This document shows, piece after piece, positions 55,568 through 64,000 of a DNA stretch of 64,000 bases; positions within the stretch are counted from its first letter, which is position 1; each line of letters begins with the position of its first letter. Below the pieces are notes generated by a model, which saw only the letters and a list, made by a program, of their open reading frames with translations, was not told the origin of the DNA and did no database searches. The translations under genes and the position numbers were made by a program. The stretch is from Gammaproteobacteria bacterium (GTDB lineage: Bacteria > Pseudomonadota > Gammaproteobacteria > Competibacterales > Competibacteraceae), in NCBI GenBank assembly GCA_024234995.1, contig JACKNF010000002.1, positions 292,919 to 356,918 on the forward strand, read 5' to 3'.

Positions 55568-56089
55568 TCACTCCTCGGCAGCGGGCGGGGTGGTTTCCTG
55601 GGGCTTGGCTTCAGCGACCAGGGATTGTAGGAGACTGGGATCATTCAGCGCTTTAGCGATCAGTTCCTCAGCGCCGGTTTTTCCGTCCATGTAGGTCATC
55701 AGGTTAGATAACTGCTGGCGGGCTTGTACTAACCGGTTCAACGAATCCACTTTGCGCGCGACCGCAGCTGGAGAAAAATCTTCCATGCTCTCGAAGGATA
55801 AATCTACGCTTAAATCACCCTCACCGGTTAGGGTGTTGGGTACGCGGAACGCCACATGTGGCTTCATGGCTTTTAGCCGGTTATCGAAATTATCAATGTC
55901 AATTTCGAGAAACTTGCGTTCGGCCACCGGCGCTAGAGGGTCAACCGGTTTGCCGGATAAGTCGGCCATTACCCCCATTACAAAGGGTAATTGTACTTTC
56001 TTTTCGGCACCATAAATCTCAACATCGTACTCGATCTGGACGCGTGGTGCTCGGTTGCGGGCAATAAATTTCTGGCTACTCATCGCCAT
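55568..56089 (-). CDS. tssB: T6SS sheath small subunit TssB
   Basis: A 173-residue VipA/ImpB protein. RAPRVQIEYDVE (about 13), LPFVMGVMADLSG (about 34), KFLEIDIDNFDNRLKAMKPH (about 58) and LSVDLSFESMEDFSPAAVA (about 91) are typical. The ATG at 56089 has GAGG 10 bases upstream; an upstream TTG at 56107 and an ATG two codons downstream are alternatives. Confidence 0.94.
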   Translation of the reverse strand: MAMSSQKFIARNRAPRVQIEYDVEIYGAEKKVQLPFVMGVMADLSGKPVDPLAPVAERKFLEIDIDNFDNRLKAMKPHVAFRVPNTLTGEGDLSVDLSFESMEDFSPAAVARKVDSLNRLVQARQQLSNLMTYMDGKTGAEELIAKALNDPSLLQSLVAEAKPQETTPPAAEE

Positions 56090-56172
56090 CGGATCGTCAC
56101 CTCTCAATCTATCTGTAAATCAATTTTGTCTTAAATAAACCTAGCCTACTAGTCAACCATTGTACAGCTTGA

Positions 56173-57234
56173 TCATTCTGCTTCCTCATCGGGTTGCAAG
56201 CCGAAAATCAGATCAGTCTGCTCGGTGGCATTAGGCGCAAGATCACGCAGAACCTCCATGAAGTCCATGGTAACCAGTTTCTTGGCGCGTTTGAGCATAA
56301 AGGGCACCGGACTAGAGGGTTCATAACGTCTATAATAGTCACAGATCTTGTCAAGAGTGCGAATCACATCTTCACGGCTGGCAATTTCACCGGCGATCAT
56401 GCGTTGGCTAGTGGGAGCGCCTTCCGGCCCCTCTGATCCCATGAGTTCTCCGGACTCATCCTCGCCTGCCGCGCCTACGCCTCGCCGCTGCAGCTGTTCG
56501 GCTAGAACCTGCCGGATTTCCTTCAGTACGCCCGATAGGGTGCTCATATCCGGTGCTTCAGTCACACCAACTTGATCGGTCAACAGTGTTTCGATCCGTT
56601 TAGCCCGTTCCATGGCCTCGGCGACTGTTTCCGCAGTGGCTTGCAGATCCTCGATGCTAGCGTCCTGGAACGCCCCGTCGATCATGGTCTGGTTCGGTGG
56701 CGCGGCGTCTTCGTCAGTTGCCACCGGCGTTAGCAGCCCAGCCGCAATTTGGACATCCCGCAGGCTAAATTGTCCTAAACTACGCGAGCTGACCAGAGGG
56801 GTTGAGCGTAATTCATGCAGAGTTGTTTCTGGATCACATAATCCGACAATCGTATTGATACGCAGAGTAGGATCGTTGTCGTCCTCAGGATCGAGCTGCG
56901 GGTAGACGCTGTCCCAGTAACGCTCGATCAGTCCTTCTAGCAGCGCCAGGCTTTGGGTGAATCCTGGGAGGCCGTCTGTATTGAGTTGCGCCCGGGTCAG
57001 GTAGGCTGCAACACGCAGATCGTGCGTGCGCTCCAACAAATCAAGGGCTGTTTTGCTGACCCCGCGCCAATCAGGGGGGTCGCCAGGAATGATTGTGTCA
57101 CCATATTGGCGCTCTGGCGTTCCTTGCGCCTGCTTTTCCATTTCTGCGAACTGCGGATCATATTCGAGATCCTCGCCGCATGGCGCATCAGCGGTGATAT
57201 CGCTCAACAGGCTTTCAACGTCAAAAATACTCAT
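56173..57234 (-). CDS. tssA: T6SS protein TssA (ImpA N-terminal domain)
   Basis: A 353-residue protein. The N-terminal ImpA domain shows DAPCGEDLEYDPQFAEME, PDWRGV and LLERTHDLRVAAYLTRAQL (about 65-83); a linker precedes the C-terminal SREDVIRTLDKICDYYRRYEPSSPVP block (split), as in TssA proteins with a VasJ-type C-terminus. TssA guides sheath assembly. ATG at 57234 fits the conserved start with GAGG 10 bases upstream. First gene of the minus arm. Confidence 0.93.
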   Translation of the reverse strand: MSIFDVESLLSDITADAPCGEDLEYDPQFAEMEKQAQGTPERQYGDTIIPGDPPDWRGVSKTALDLLERTHDLRVAAYLTRAQLNTDGLPGFTQSLALLEGLIERYWDSVYPQLDPEDDNDPTLRINTIVGLCDPETTLHELRSTPLVSSRSLGQFSLRDVQIAAGLLTPVATDEDAAPPNQTMIDGAFQDASIEDLQATAETVAEAMERAKRIETLLTDQVGVTEAPDMSTLSGVLKEIRQVLAEQLQRRGVGAAGEDESGELMGSEGPEGAPTSQRMIAGEIASREDVIRTLDKICDYYRRYEPSSPVPFMLKRAKKLVTMDFMEVLRDLAPNATEQTDLIFGLQPDEEAE

Positions 57235-57327
57235 GGGTGGGGCGCCTCGTCCGATTCGCTGATTTGAAAAAATAGTTCTGCTGGGTGTCATACCTACCCT
57301 CAAGCAGTATAGACTGCTAATTAGCGA

Positions 57328-57333
57328 TATAAT
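57328..57333 (+). promoter_or_regulatory. Possible -10 element of the tagH-tssKLM arm
   Basis: Perfect TATAAT 64 bases before the tagH ATG in the 163-base divergent gap between tssA and tagH. The -35 region is poor, so an activator may be needed. The minus strand here has TTATAT, which could serve tssA. Confidence 0.3.
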
Positions 57334-57397
57334 CTAGCAACCCGATGAAGCTCAGCCGGGTGGTTGAAGCGGTACTCCCGCTAACGGACATCGCACC

Positions 57398-58936
57398 ATG
57401 CCCTTGAAATTGACCATTACTAGCTACCAGCGACTTTCCCCAGGCCAGGAAACTATCCGGACTCTTGACCGCGGTTCGATCAGTATTGGCCGCGCGCCGA
57501 AAAACGACTGGGTTTTGCAGGACCCGGAGCGCATTCTGTCCAGCGAACACTGTGTTGTTCATTACAAGGACAGCGGCTATGTCCTGACCGATAAAAGCAC
57601 TAACGGTACTTTTCTCAACGACTCCGAACAGCGCATTCCTCGTGAACACACGGTCCCGCTCAAGGATGGCGACCGCTTTGTCTTGGGTGAATACGAAATT
57701 GAGGCCACTATCTTCACCACTGAGGAAGAAGAGGAAGTGGAGGTGGAAGGCCCGGTTACTGACATTGTGCTAAGTCCGGGTTTGGCGCCAGTGGATGTCA
57801 GCGTACCTGACAAGATGGTGCCACCTTCCGCAGAAGCTTCCTTCGATATCATCAAGCCGCCTTTTAGAGACCTGCTGGCAGAAAGCCGAGACAGTTTGGG
57901 TCTTGAACATTCTGTTCCCGAACGGCGTCTGCCTGGCGGCGCAGCCACTGAGCCCTCATCCGATATTGGCGGACCAGAGGGTGCTGCTTATGAACCGCCA
58001 GAACTGTTGTCCCCGGAACCACCGCCTTCGGTTGAGCCTGAGAAACTGCCTGCCGGGCCATCTGTTCCACCGTTGCCCCCGCCTTTGGAGGAAGCAGCAG
58101 CCGACCGTTCAGTCCTTGATCTGGTTACCCCTGCTAGACCTGAAGCCGAGCTAGTGATTCCGGATGACTGGTGGCAGTCGCCTGCCACACCGGCACCCCA
58201 AGCTCAGCCTGATACACTGGAACCGCCGGTGGTGCCGCCATTCCAGGAACCGGTTTCACCGCGAGCCCCAGCCGCAGAACTACCCGTGCCTCCTCCAGTG
58301 CCTGTAGCCTCAGTAGCGGCTGCCGAGCCGGCCGGACCCGATGCCCAGATGCTATTACTCGCTTTTCTAAACGGCGCAGGGTTGCCTCAAATACGTCTGA
58401 CTGATGAGCAGTTGCCAGAGACGATGGCCAACCTCGGCGCCGTCTTTCGCGAAACAGTTCGCGGTCTCATGGACATCTTACTGGCTCGCGGTGACCTTAA
58501 GGGCGAGTTTCGACTGGATCGCACCGCAATCGGTCCTGTAGAAAACAACCCCCTCAAAACCCCGCCGGGCCGGCCGCCACTACGGGTGGAGGAAGTCATG
58601 GCTCTATTGCTGGTCAGTCAAAAAGGCGCCTACATGTCGCCAGTGCAAGCGGTACGCGAGGGCTTTGATGACATTAAGGCTCACCAGCTAGCGGTTATGG
58701 CTGGCATTCAAGCTGCGTTGACCCGCCTGCTAAAACGGTTCGATCCTGACAATTTGGAAACACGCCTCGAACAAAGCGTACTTGATAACATCTGGCCAGC
58801 GAACCGCAAAGCTAAGTACTGGGATTTGTTTAGCGCTGAATATCAGGCCATCGCCCGTGAAGCTGAGGATGATTTTAATGAGTTGTTCGGTGACGAATTC
58901 GCCCGCGCTTATGAGGAAAAACTGCGCTCCCGCTGA
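57398..58936 (+). CDS. tagH: T6SS FHA-domain protein TagH
   Basis: A 512-residue protein. The FHA domain at about 12-105 contains SIGRAPKNDWVL, SSEHCVVHY and DKSTNGTFLN, the phosphothreonine-binding loops. A long Pro/Glu-rich linker follows (about 115-300), then a helical TagH C-terminal domain (about 310-510) with MDILLARGDLKGEFRLDRT and LFGDEFARAYEEKL. FHA proteins can tie T6SS assembly to Thr kinase/phosphatase pairs, but no ppkA or pppA gene is in the window. First gene of the plus arm. Confidence 0.9.
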   Translation: MPLKLTITSYQRLSPGQETIRTLDRGSISIGRAPKNDWVLQDPERILSSEHCVVHYKDSGYVLTDKSTNGTFLNDSEQRIPREHTVPLKDGDRFVLGEYEIEATIFTTEEEEEVEVEGPVTDIVLSPGLAPVDVSVPDKMVPPSAEASFDIIKPPFRDLLAESRDSLGLEHSVPERRLPGGAATEPSSDIGGPEGAAYEPPELLSPEPPPSVEPEKLPAGPSVPPLPPPLEEAAADRSVLDLVTPARPEAELVIPDDWWQSPATPAPQAQPDTLEPPVVPPFQEPVSPRAPAAELPVPPPVPVASVAAAEPAGPDAQMLLLAFLNGAGLPQIRLTDEQLPETMANLGAVFRETVRGLMDILLARGDLKGEFRLDRTAIGPVENNPLKTPPGRPPLRVEEVMALLLVSQKGAYMSPVQAVREGFDDIKAHQLAVMAGIQAALTRLLKRFDPDNLETRLEQSVLDNIWPANRKAKYWDLFSAEYQAIAREAEDDFNELFGDEFARAYEEKLRSR

Positions 58937-59021
58937 ATTCGCCTACAATACGCTCAATTCCCATCCCTCGCCGGCTGCTGTTCCGTGCGCTGGGTGCTAG
59001 GATTTAAGGGTTGTATTAAAA

Positions 59022-59062
59022 CTCCCTTCTCCACTGAGGGAAAGGGAACGGGGTTAAGGGAG
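59022..59062. repeat. REP-like palindrome before tssK
   Basis: CTCCCTT (59022-59028) and AAGGGAG (59056-59062) flank C/T- and G/A-rich DNA in the 157-base tagH-tssK gap, the place where tssJ is often found. No reading frame with a lipoprotein signal exists in this gap. Confidence 0.5.
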
Positions 59063-59093
59063 CCAATGAGGCCATGAAACGAGCAACGTCGCC

Positions 59094-60446
59094 ATGAGCT
59101 GGTACAGCAAGGTCGTATGGTCTGAAGGGATGTTCCTGCGTCCCCAGCATTTCCAACAGCAGGATCGTTATCTTGAAGCTTTGGTCCGGCAATCCTGTGG
59201 CCCGCTTCGCCCCTATGGCTGGGGTGTGGTGGAACTGGCCCTTGACCGGGAGGCACTGGCGCTGGGTAAGGTTGGTATTACGATTGCGCGAGGGCTGCTG
59301 CCGGATGGCACCCCTTTCAGCATTCCGGACCATGATCCCCCACCGGCGCCTTTGGATATTGACGCTGAAGTGCGTGATACCCGGGTCATGCTGGCATTGC
59401 CATTGCGGCGCACTGGTATGGCTGATGTGGAGCGTGGCGACTATCAAGACACCGCTGCACGCTATCGGGCGGCCGCTCGAGAGGTCCGCGACAATAATAT
59501 CGATACCGCTAATAACAGCGCCCACGTCGAAATCGGTGAACGCCGGTTACGCTTGTTCCTTGATACGCGAGACGCCAGCGATTACACCTGCATCGGTATC
59601 GCGCAAGTTCAGGAGAAACGGCCTGATCAGACGGTGGTGCTGGACGCCGATTATTTGCCGCCCTGCTTGGATTGCCGCGGTGTGCCTGCGTTAAAAGGCT
59701 TTGTTACTGAGGTGCTGGGCTTGTTGCACCAACGCGGCGATGCTCTGTCGGAACGGGTAGTAGGTGCTGGCGCTTCACGGGGTGGCGGTCTGGATATCGC
59801 CCAATTTTTGCGTCTGCAGGCCGTCAACCGTTTTGAGCCGCTGTTTGCCCACTTAGCCGCCATGCCCGGTCTGCATCCTGAAACTTTCTACCAGATCGCT
59901 TTGCAGGTTGCCGGTGAAATGGCTACTTTTACCGATAAGATCAAACGGCGTCCTCCCGTCTTTCCGGCTTATGATCACGATGACCTGCATAAGACCTTTA
60001 GTATATTGATGGGCGAGTTGCGCCGTTCGCTTAGCCTGGAAGAAGCCGAGGCAGCAATCCGCATTCCGATCGAGGAGCGCCAGTATGGCATCCGGGTGGC
60101 GATTATCACCGACCGCGAACGCCCGCTGCTCACTAAAGCCACCTTTATTCTGGCGGTGCGTGCTGACATGGCGGCTGACCTGCTGCGCAGCCGCTTTCCG
60201 ACACAGGTCAAGATCGGTCCGGTAGAACGCATTGCTCAGTTTGTCAATCACCATTTGCCTGGTATTGGCGTCAGCGCCCTGCCGGTCGCGCCGCGGGAAA
60301 TCCCCTATCGAGCTGATTTTATCTATTTCCGCCTTGATCGCAGCAGTGAATTCTGGAAACAAATCCTTAACTCAGGTGGCTTCGCCTTTCATGTGGGCGG
60401 TGAGTTCCCGGGATTAGAAATGGTGTTTTGGGCCATTAAAGAGTGA
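59094..60446 (+). CDS. tssK: T6SS baseplate protein TssK
   Basis: A 450-residue VasE/ImpJ protein. VVWSEGMFLRPQHFQQQDRY (7-26) is the family hallmark; FLRLQAVNRFEPLFAHL (about 242), HPETFYQIALQVAGEMATF and a C-terminal FYFRLD-like IYFRLDRSSEFW block follow. TssK links the baseplate to the TssJLM membrane complex. Starts 32 bases after the palindrome with a weak ribosome binding site. Confidence 0.94.
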   Translation: MSWYSKVVWSEGMFLRPQHFQQQDRYLEALVRQSCGPLRPYGWGVVELALDREALALGKVGITIARGLLPDGTPFSIPDHDPPPAPLDIDAEVRDTRVMLALPLRRTGMADVERGDYQDTAARYRAAAREVRDNNIDTANNSAHVEIGERRLRLFLDTRDASDYTCIGIAQVQEKRPDQTVVLDADYLPPCLDCRGVPALKGFVTEVLGLLHQRGDALSERVVGAGASRGGGLDIAQFLRLQAVNRFEPLFAHLAAMPGLHPETFYQIALQVAGEMATFTDKIKRRPPVFPAYDHDDLHKTFSILMGELRRSLSLEEAEAAIRIPIEERQYGIRVAIITDRERPLLTKATFILAVRADMAADLLRSRFPTQVKIGPVERIAQFVNHHLPGIGVSALPVAPREIPYRADFIYFRLDRSSEFWKQILNSGGFAFHVGGEFPGLEMVFWAIKE

Positions 60447-60468
60447 TAGAGAGGCTGAGTAACGAACC

Positions 60469-61821
60469 GTGACTATCGACGATCCGTTTGCTACTGGCGG
60501 CGATGAAAGCGAACGCACCATTATTCGTCCGACGCCGGGTGGTCGCCGCCCGGATGTGGACGTTGTGCCTGCAACATCGCCTCGTCCTATTATTGCCCCT
60601 GAACCAGCGCCGGTTTCCAAGGGGGTCGGTCTCAATCCGCTGGAAGCGGCTGCCGAGCCTTTGCTCGGCTTGATCATGCGCTTGAAAAATACATCGTCGC
60701 ATCCCAATCCTGAACAGTTGCGGCACCAGATGATCGAGGAGATTAAGGCTTTTACCGCGAATGCCCGCAACGCCGGACTCCCTGAAAAAACTGTGTTCCG
60801 CGCCCGCTATGTTCTCTGCACGACGCTGGACGAAGTTGTGTTGAATACTCCCTGGGGCCGTGCTAGTGAATGGAGCGAAAATAGTCTGTTAGTGACGTTT
60901 CATAATGAAACCTGGGGCGGCGAAAAGTTTTTCGAATTGCTGGATGCAATCATTCTTGACCCGCGCAAGAATCTGGATTTGCTGGAATTGATGTACTTGT
61001 GTCTGGCGTTTGGGTTCCAAGGCCGTTACCGGTTGTTGGACAATGGCCGCAGTCGGCTAGATGAGCAGCGGGAGCGGACTTACAACGCTATTCGTACCGC
61101 CCGTGGTGAATTCGAACGTGATTTATCCCCGCACTGGCGGGGCAGCATCGAGCAGCAGAATCCACTAATCCGCTATGTTCCGCTCTGGGTTGTAGCTGCA
61201 GTAGCCGCAGCTCTACTGTTGGCAGCCTATGCGATTTTCGGTTGGCTGCTTAACAGTAACTCCGACCCGGTGTTCACTGCGCTTGGCGACATCCGCGATG
61301 AAACGGTGGCCATGGTCCGGCGTAACGGAGTTCCCGTGGCGCCCCCGCCGATTAAGCCACAAGTAAAATCTGACCTTAACCGTGTGTCCCAGGATTTGCG
61401 GACTTTCCTTGCTCCACAAATTCGTCAAGGCCAGGTCGAAGTCATCGAAGCTGCCGACCGGACGACTATCCGTATCCAAGGTGATGGGTTGTTCGACTCC
61501 GCCAGCGCTAATATTAAATCGCCCTATCTGCCATTGCTGACACAGATCGGCAAAGAACTCAATACGGTGCAAGGTAAAGTGCTTGTGACTGGCCATACTG
61601 ACAACCTCCCGATTCATACCTTGCAATTTCCGTCTAATTGGCATTTGTCCAAAGCGCGCGCCGATAGCGTAGTCAAGCTGCTGGCGGCGGTCAGCAACAA
61701 TCCTAGCCGTTTCATCAGCGAAGGCCGCGCTGATACTGAACCCGTTGCACCTAACAATACTCCCCAAGGCCGGGCATTGAACCGGCGCGTCGATATCATC
61801 CTGCTGGCGCGGATCAACTAG
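60469..61821 (+). CDS. tssL: T6SS membrane protein TssL with C-terminal OmpA domain
   Basis: A 450-residue DotU/IcmH-family protein with a peptidoglycan-binding extension. The cytoplasmic DotU domain (about 60-225) has RYVLCTTLDEVVLNTPWG and WGGEKFFELLD. One membrane helix lies at about 232-260. The periplasmic OmpA-like domain (about 335-448) shows VTGHTDNLPIHT, NWHLSKARADSV and GRALNRRVDI. GTG start. The OmpA domain can anchor the complex to the cell wall directly, of interest as no tssJ is nearby. Confidence 0.94.
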   Translation: MTIDDPFATGGDESERTIIRPTPGGRRPDVDVVPATSPRPIIAPEPAPVSKGVGLNPLEAAAEPLLGLIMRLKNTSSHPNPEQLRHQMIEEIKAFTANARNAGLPEKTVFRARYVLCTTLDEVVLNTPWGRASEWSENSLLVTFHNETWGGEKFFELLDAIILDPRKNLDLLELMYLCLAFGFQGRYRLLDNGRSRLDEQRERTYNAIRTARGEFERDLSPHWRGSIEQQNPLIRYVPLWVVAAVAAALLLAAYAIFGWLLNSNSDPVFTALGDIRDETVAMVRRNGVPVAPPPIKPQVKSDLNRVSQDLRTFLAPQIRQGQVEVIEAADRTTIRIQGDGLFDSASANIKSPYLPLLTQIGKELNTVQGKVLVTGHTDNLPIHTLQFPSNWHLSKARADSVVKLLAAVSNNPSRFISEGRADTEPVAPNNTPQGRALNRRVDIILLARIN

Positions 61822-61830
61822 GGGGAGGTC

Positions 61831-64000
61831 ATGAACAAGATCCTGAGTTTTTTCAAGAGCAAATGGTTCATCGGCATCACCGGATTCCTGGCGGTCGCCG
61901 CTCTGATCTGGTACATCGGCCCATTGATCGCAGTGGCCGGGCAAAGTCCATTATCCTCGGACTTAGGCCGGGTTTTTACCATCATGACTGTTGGTGGTGC
62001 CTATGGCCTGACTCAACTGATTTATTACATCAATACACTGCGCACTAATCGCAATATGCTGGCCGATCTGGCTGGCCAGGCAAGCGGGCAGGCAGGTGCT
62101 TTGGGTGGTGGAGCCAGTGGCAGTGAGCAAGGGGCTGCTCGTGAGGAACAGATCCGCGACCAGCAGCGCAAGAAAGAAGAAGAGGCTGCCTCAGCGGAGG
62201 AAATCTCTACCCTCAAACAGGGACTGGATGAGGCATTGGCTACGCTCAAGAAATCCCGGTTGAGCGGTAAGAGTGGCCATAGCCAGTATCTTTACCAGCT
62301 TCCCTGGTACATTATTATTGGCCCGCCGGGTTCGGGTAAAACCACGGCGCTGATCAATTCCGGTCTGCGCTTTCCCCTAGGAGCCGGCAAGGTGCGTGGG
62401 GTAGGGGGTACCCGTAACTGCGACTGGTGGTTTACTGATGAAGCCGTCATGCTGGATACGGCTGGCCGCTACACTACCCAGGATAGTCACGAGGAAGTCG
62501 ATCGCGCGGCCTGGCGCGGTTTTCTCGACCTGCTCAAGAAACACCGCCGCCGCCGCCCTATCAACGGTGCCTTCATCGCTATCAGCCTGTCCGACTTGAT
62601 TCAGCAGAGTGAGGACGAACGTGCTGCTCAAGCACTGGCCATCAAGCAGCGTATCCAGGAATTGCATGAGCACTTTGGTATTCGTTTCCCTATTTATGTG
62701 CTGTTTACCAAGACAGATCTAATTGCTGGCTTCATTGAATTTTTTAATGACCTCGGTCAGGAAGAGCGGGCGCAAGTGTGGGGCATGACCCTGCCGATGG
62801 ATGATCCATCTGACCCGGAAGGTGTGGTTGAGCATTTCGCGGCTGAATTCGAACTGCTGGAAAAGCGTCTGAATGATCGATTAGTCAATCGTTTGCAGGA
62901 TGAGCGTGATCCTCAACGGCGTGACTTAATCTACACCTTCCCTCAGCAGTTTGGCTCCTTAAGACAAGTGGCTGAACGGTTTCTCAAGGAGGTTTTCCGT
63001 CCCAGCCGCTATGAAGAGCGTGTGCTGTTGCGTGGCGTGTATTTCACGAGCGGTACCCAGGAAGGGACTCCGATTGACCGGTTAATGAGTTCGTTGGCTA
63101 GCACTTTCGGGTTAAACCGGCAAACTCTTAGCACTTTTTCTGGCAAGGGGCGTAGCTATTTCATTACGCGGTTATTGCGAGACGTGATTTTCCCGGAGGC
63201 GGAGATCGCTGGCGCCAATCTGCGGGTGGAACGGTGGCGAGCCTGGATTCAGCGCGGGGCTTACGCGGCTGCTTTGCTGATTACCATTACGGCGGCTGTG
63301 CTGTGGTTGACCAGTTATGCGCGCAATGAGATGTACGTGCAGGCGGTAGAAAAACAGCGTCTTGAAGTGGAAAAGCAAATTACGGCGTTATCCCCTGATC
63401 AAACCGATCCGGCTGCAGCCCTGTCTCTGCTTAATGCAGCGCGCGCCATTCCTGGCGGCTATGACGATCGCAATGCCGGAGTGCCCTGGCTGATGGGCTT
63501 TGGTCTGTACCAGGGCTACAAACTAGGCGGCGAGGCGATACTGATTTACGAACGGCTGCTGATTCAGGCCTTTCTGCCACGCATCGTATTGCTCATGGAA
63601 AACCGCCTGCGCCAGAATGTCAGCGATCCGGGTTATCTCTACAACACCCTTGCAGTTTACCTGATGATGGATGATCCAGAGCGCTTTAACGCTAAAGCGA
63701 TCAAGGATTGGATGGAGCAGGATTGGCAGAGTCACCTGCCGCGTAACTTTACCCGGGAACAACGTGAACAGCTATTGGCGCATTTGGATGCGCTGCTGGC
63801 GCAAGCGCCGCTGGAGTCACCGATTGCTCTGGATAGCGTGCTGATCCAGAATACCCGCGGCTTGCTCAATCAGGTTCCCTTGTCCCAGCGTATCTACGAG
63901 CGGTTAAAAAGTCAGCGTGGATCCGAGGTTCCTCCAGAAATAGGCTTGACGGTTGCCGCTGGCCCTGACACACCACGAGTGTTCAATCGGAAAAGCGGTC
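61831..64000 (+). CDS. tssM: T6SS membrane protein TssM (IcmF), 3'-partial
   Basis: Starts with ATG at 61831, nine bases after tssL and preceded by GGGGGAGG. It runs open to the window end (723 codons seen of about 1100-1200 expected). Two N-terminal helices (about 11-30 and 48-68), a charged linker, a Walker A GPPGSGKTTALINSG (about 165), LDTAGRY (about 209) and FTKTDLI (about 291) form the NTPase part. A third helix at about 474-493 leads into the periplasmic region. With TssL it makes the trans-envelope complex; the missing end lies beyond the window. Confidence 0.94.
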   Translation, partial: MNKILSFFKSKWFIGITGFLAVAALIWYIGPLIAVAGQSPLSSDLGRVFTIMTVGGAYGLTQLIYYINTLRTNRNMLADLAGQASGQAGALGGGASGSEQGAAREEQIRDQQRKKEEEAASAEEISTLKQGLDEALATLKKSRLSGKSGHSQYLYQLPWYIIIGPPGSGKTTALINSGLRFPLGAGKVRGVGGTRNCDWWFTDEAVMLDTAGRYTTQDSHEEVDRAAWRGFLDLLKKHRRRRPINGAFIAISLSDLIQQSEDERAAQALAIKQRIQELHEHFGIRFPIYVLFTKTDLIAGFIEFFNDLGQEERAQVWGMTLPMDDPSDPEGVVEHFAAEFELLEKRLNDRLVNRLQDERDPQRRDLIYTFPQQFGSLRQVAERFLKEVFRPSRYEERVLLRGVYFTSGTQEGTPIDRLMSSLASTFGLNRQTLSTFSGKGRSYFITRLLRDVIFPEAEIAGANLRVERWRAWIQRGAYAAALLITITAAVLWLTSYARNEMYVQAVEKQRLEVEKQITALSPDQTDPAAALSLLNAARAIPGGYDDRNAGVPWLMGFGLYQGYKLGGEAILIYERLLIQAFLPRIVLLMENRLRQNVSDPGYLYNTLAVYLMMDDPERFNAKAIKDWMEQDWQSHLPRNFTREQREQLLAHLDALLAQAPLESPIALDSVLIQNTRGLLNQVPLSQRIYERLKSQRGSEVPPEIGLTVAAGPDTPRVFNRKSG

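Overview
The window is a chromosomal segment of moderately GC-rich DNA from a gammaproteobacterium. Gene content fits a storage-polymer-accumulating lineage such as the Candidatus Competibacter/Contendobacter group: a phasin for polyhydroxyalkanoate granules, a glycogen branching enzyme, a membrane pyrophosphatase, an Rnf complex, sulfide:quinone oxidoreductase and a branched-chain amino acid importer lie together with a type VI secretion system (T6SS). The lineage is inferred from gene content, not from a marker gene search.

Layout. 1-5.8 kb: metallophosphoesterase (probably cut by the window edge), a CarS-like CDP-alcohol synthase family protein, YjbQ, a hotdog thioesterase and two tandem DUF697-type GTPases followed by a DUF3301 protein. 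5.9-10.9 kb: sbcD-sbcC. 10.9-14.3 kb: a disturbed stretch with a broken membrane transporter, a broken two-GAF sensor gene and uppP with a single-base frameshift. The clustered indels, one in a three-T run of a housekeeping gene, point to sequence error at least as much as to decay. 14.5-22.4 kb: housekeeping and small conserved genes, including hppA, an orphan LolD-type ATPase, a NUDIX hydrolase and argF. 22.5-27.7 kb: complete rnfABCDGE operon. 28.5-33.9 kb: an unusual cluster of four CRISPR-repeat-like hairpin units, then livJHMGF. 33.9-42.6 kb: coiled-coil membrane protein, rdgC, phasin, mnmA-hflD, relA, a c-type cytochrome lipoprotein and sqr. 42.9-46.2 kb: glgB, an acyl carrier protein and an unknown small protein.

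46.2-64 kb holds a T6SS in two divergent arms. The minus arm is tssA-tssB-tssC-hcp-tagJ-tssE-tssF-tssG-tssH. The plus arm is tagH(fha)-tssK-tssL-tssM, with tssM running off the end. TssL carries a peptidoglycan-binding OmpA domain, and no tssJ is present between tagH and tssM. A sigma54-type promoter match lies in front of hcp and an intrinsic terminator directly after it, which would let the abundant tube protein be transcribed as its own unit. No vgrG or PAAR gene is in the window.

Intergenic DNA repeatedly contains C/T-G/A-rich palindromes of a REP-like kind. One such inverted repeat lies inside the 3' coding end of rnfC. No tRNA, rRNA, insertion sequence, prophage or cas gene was recognised.
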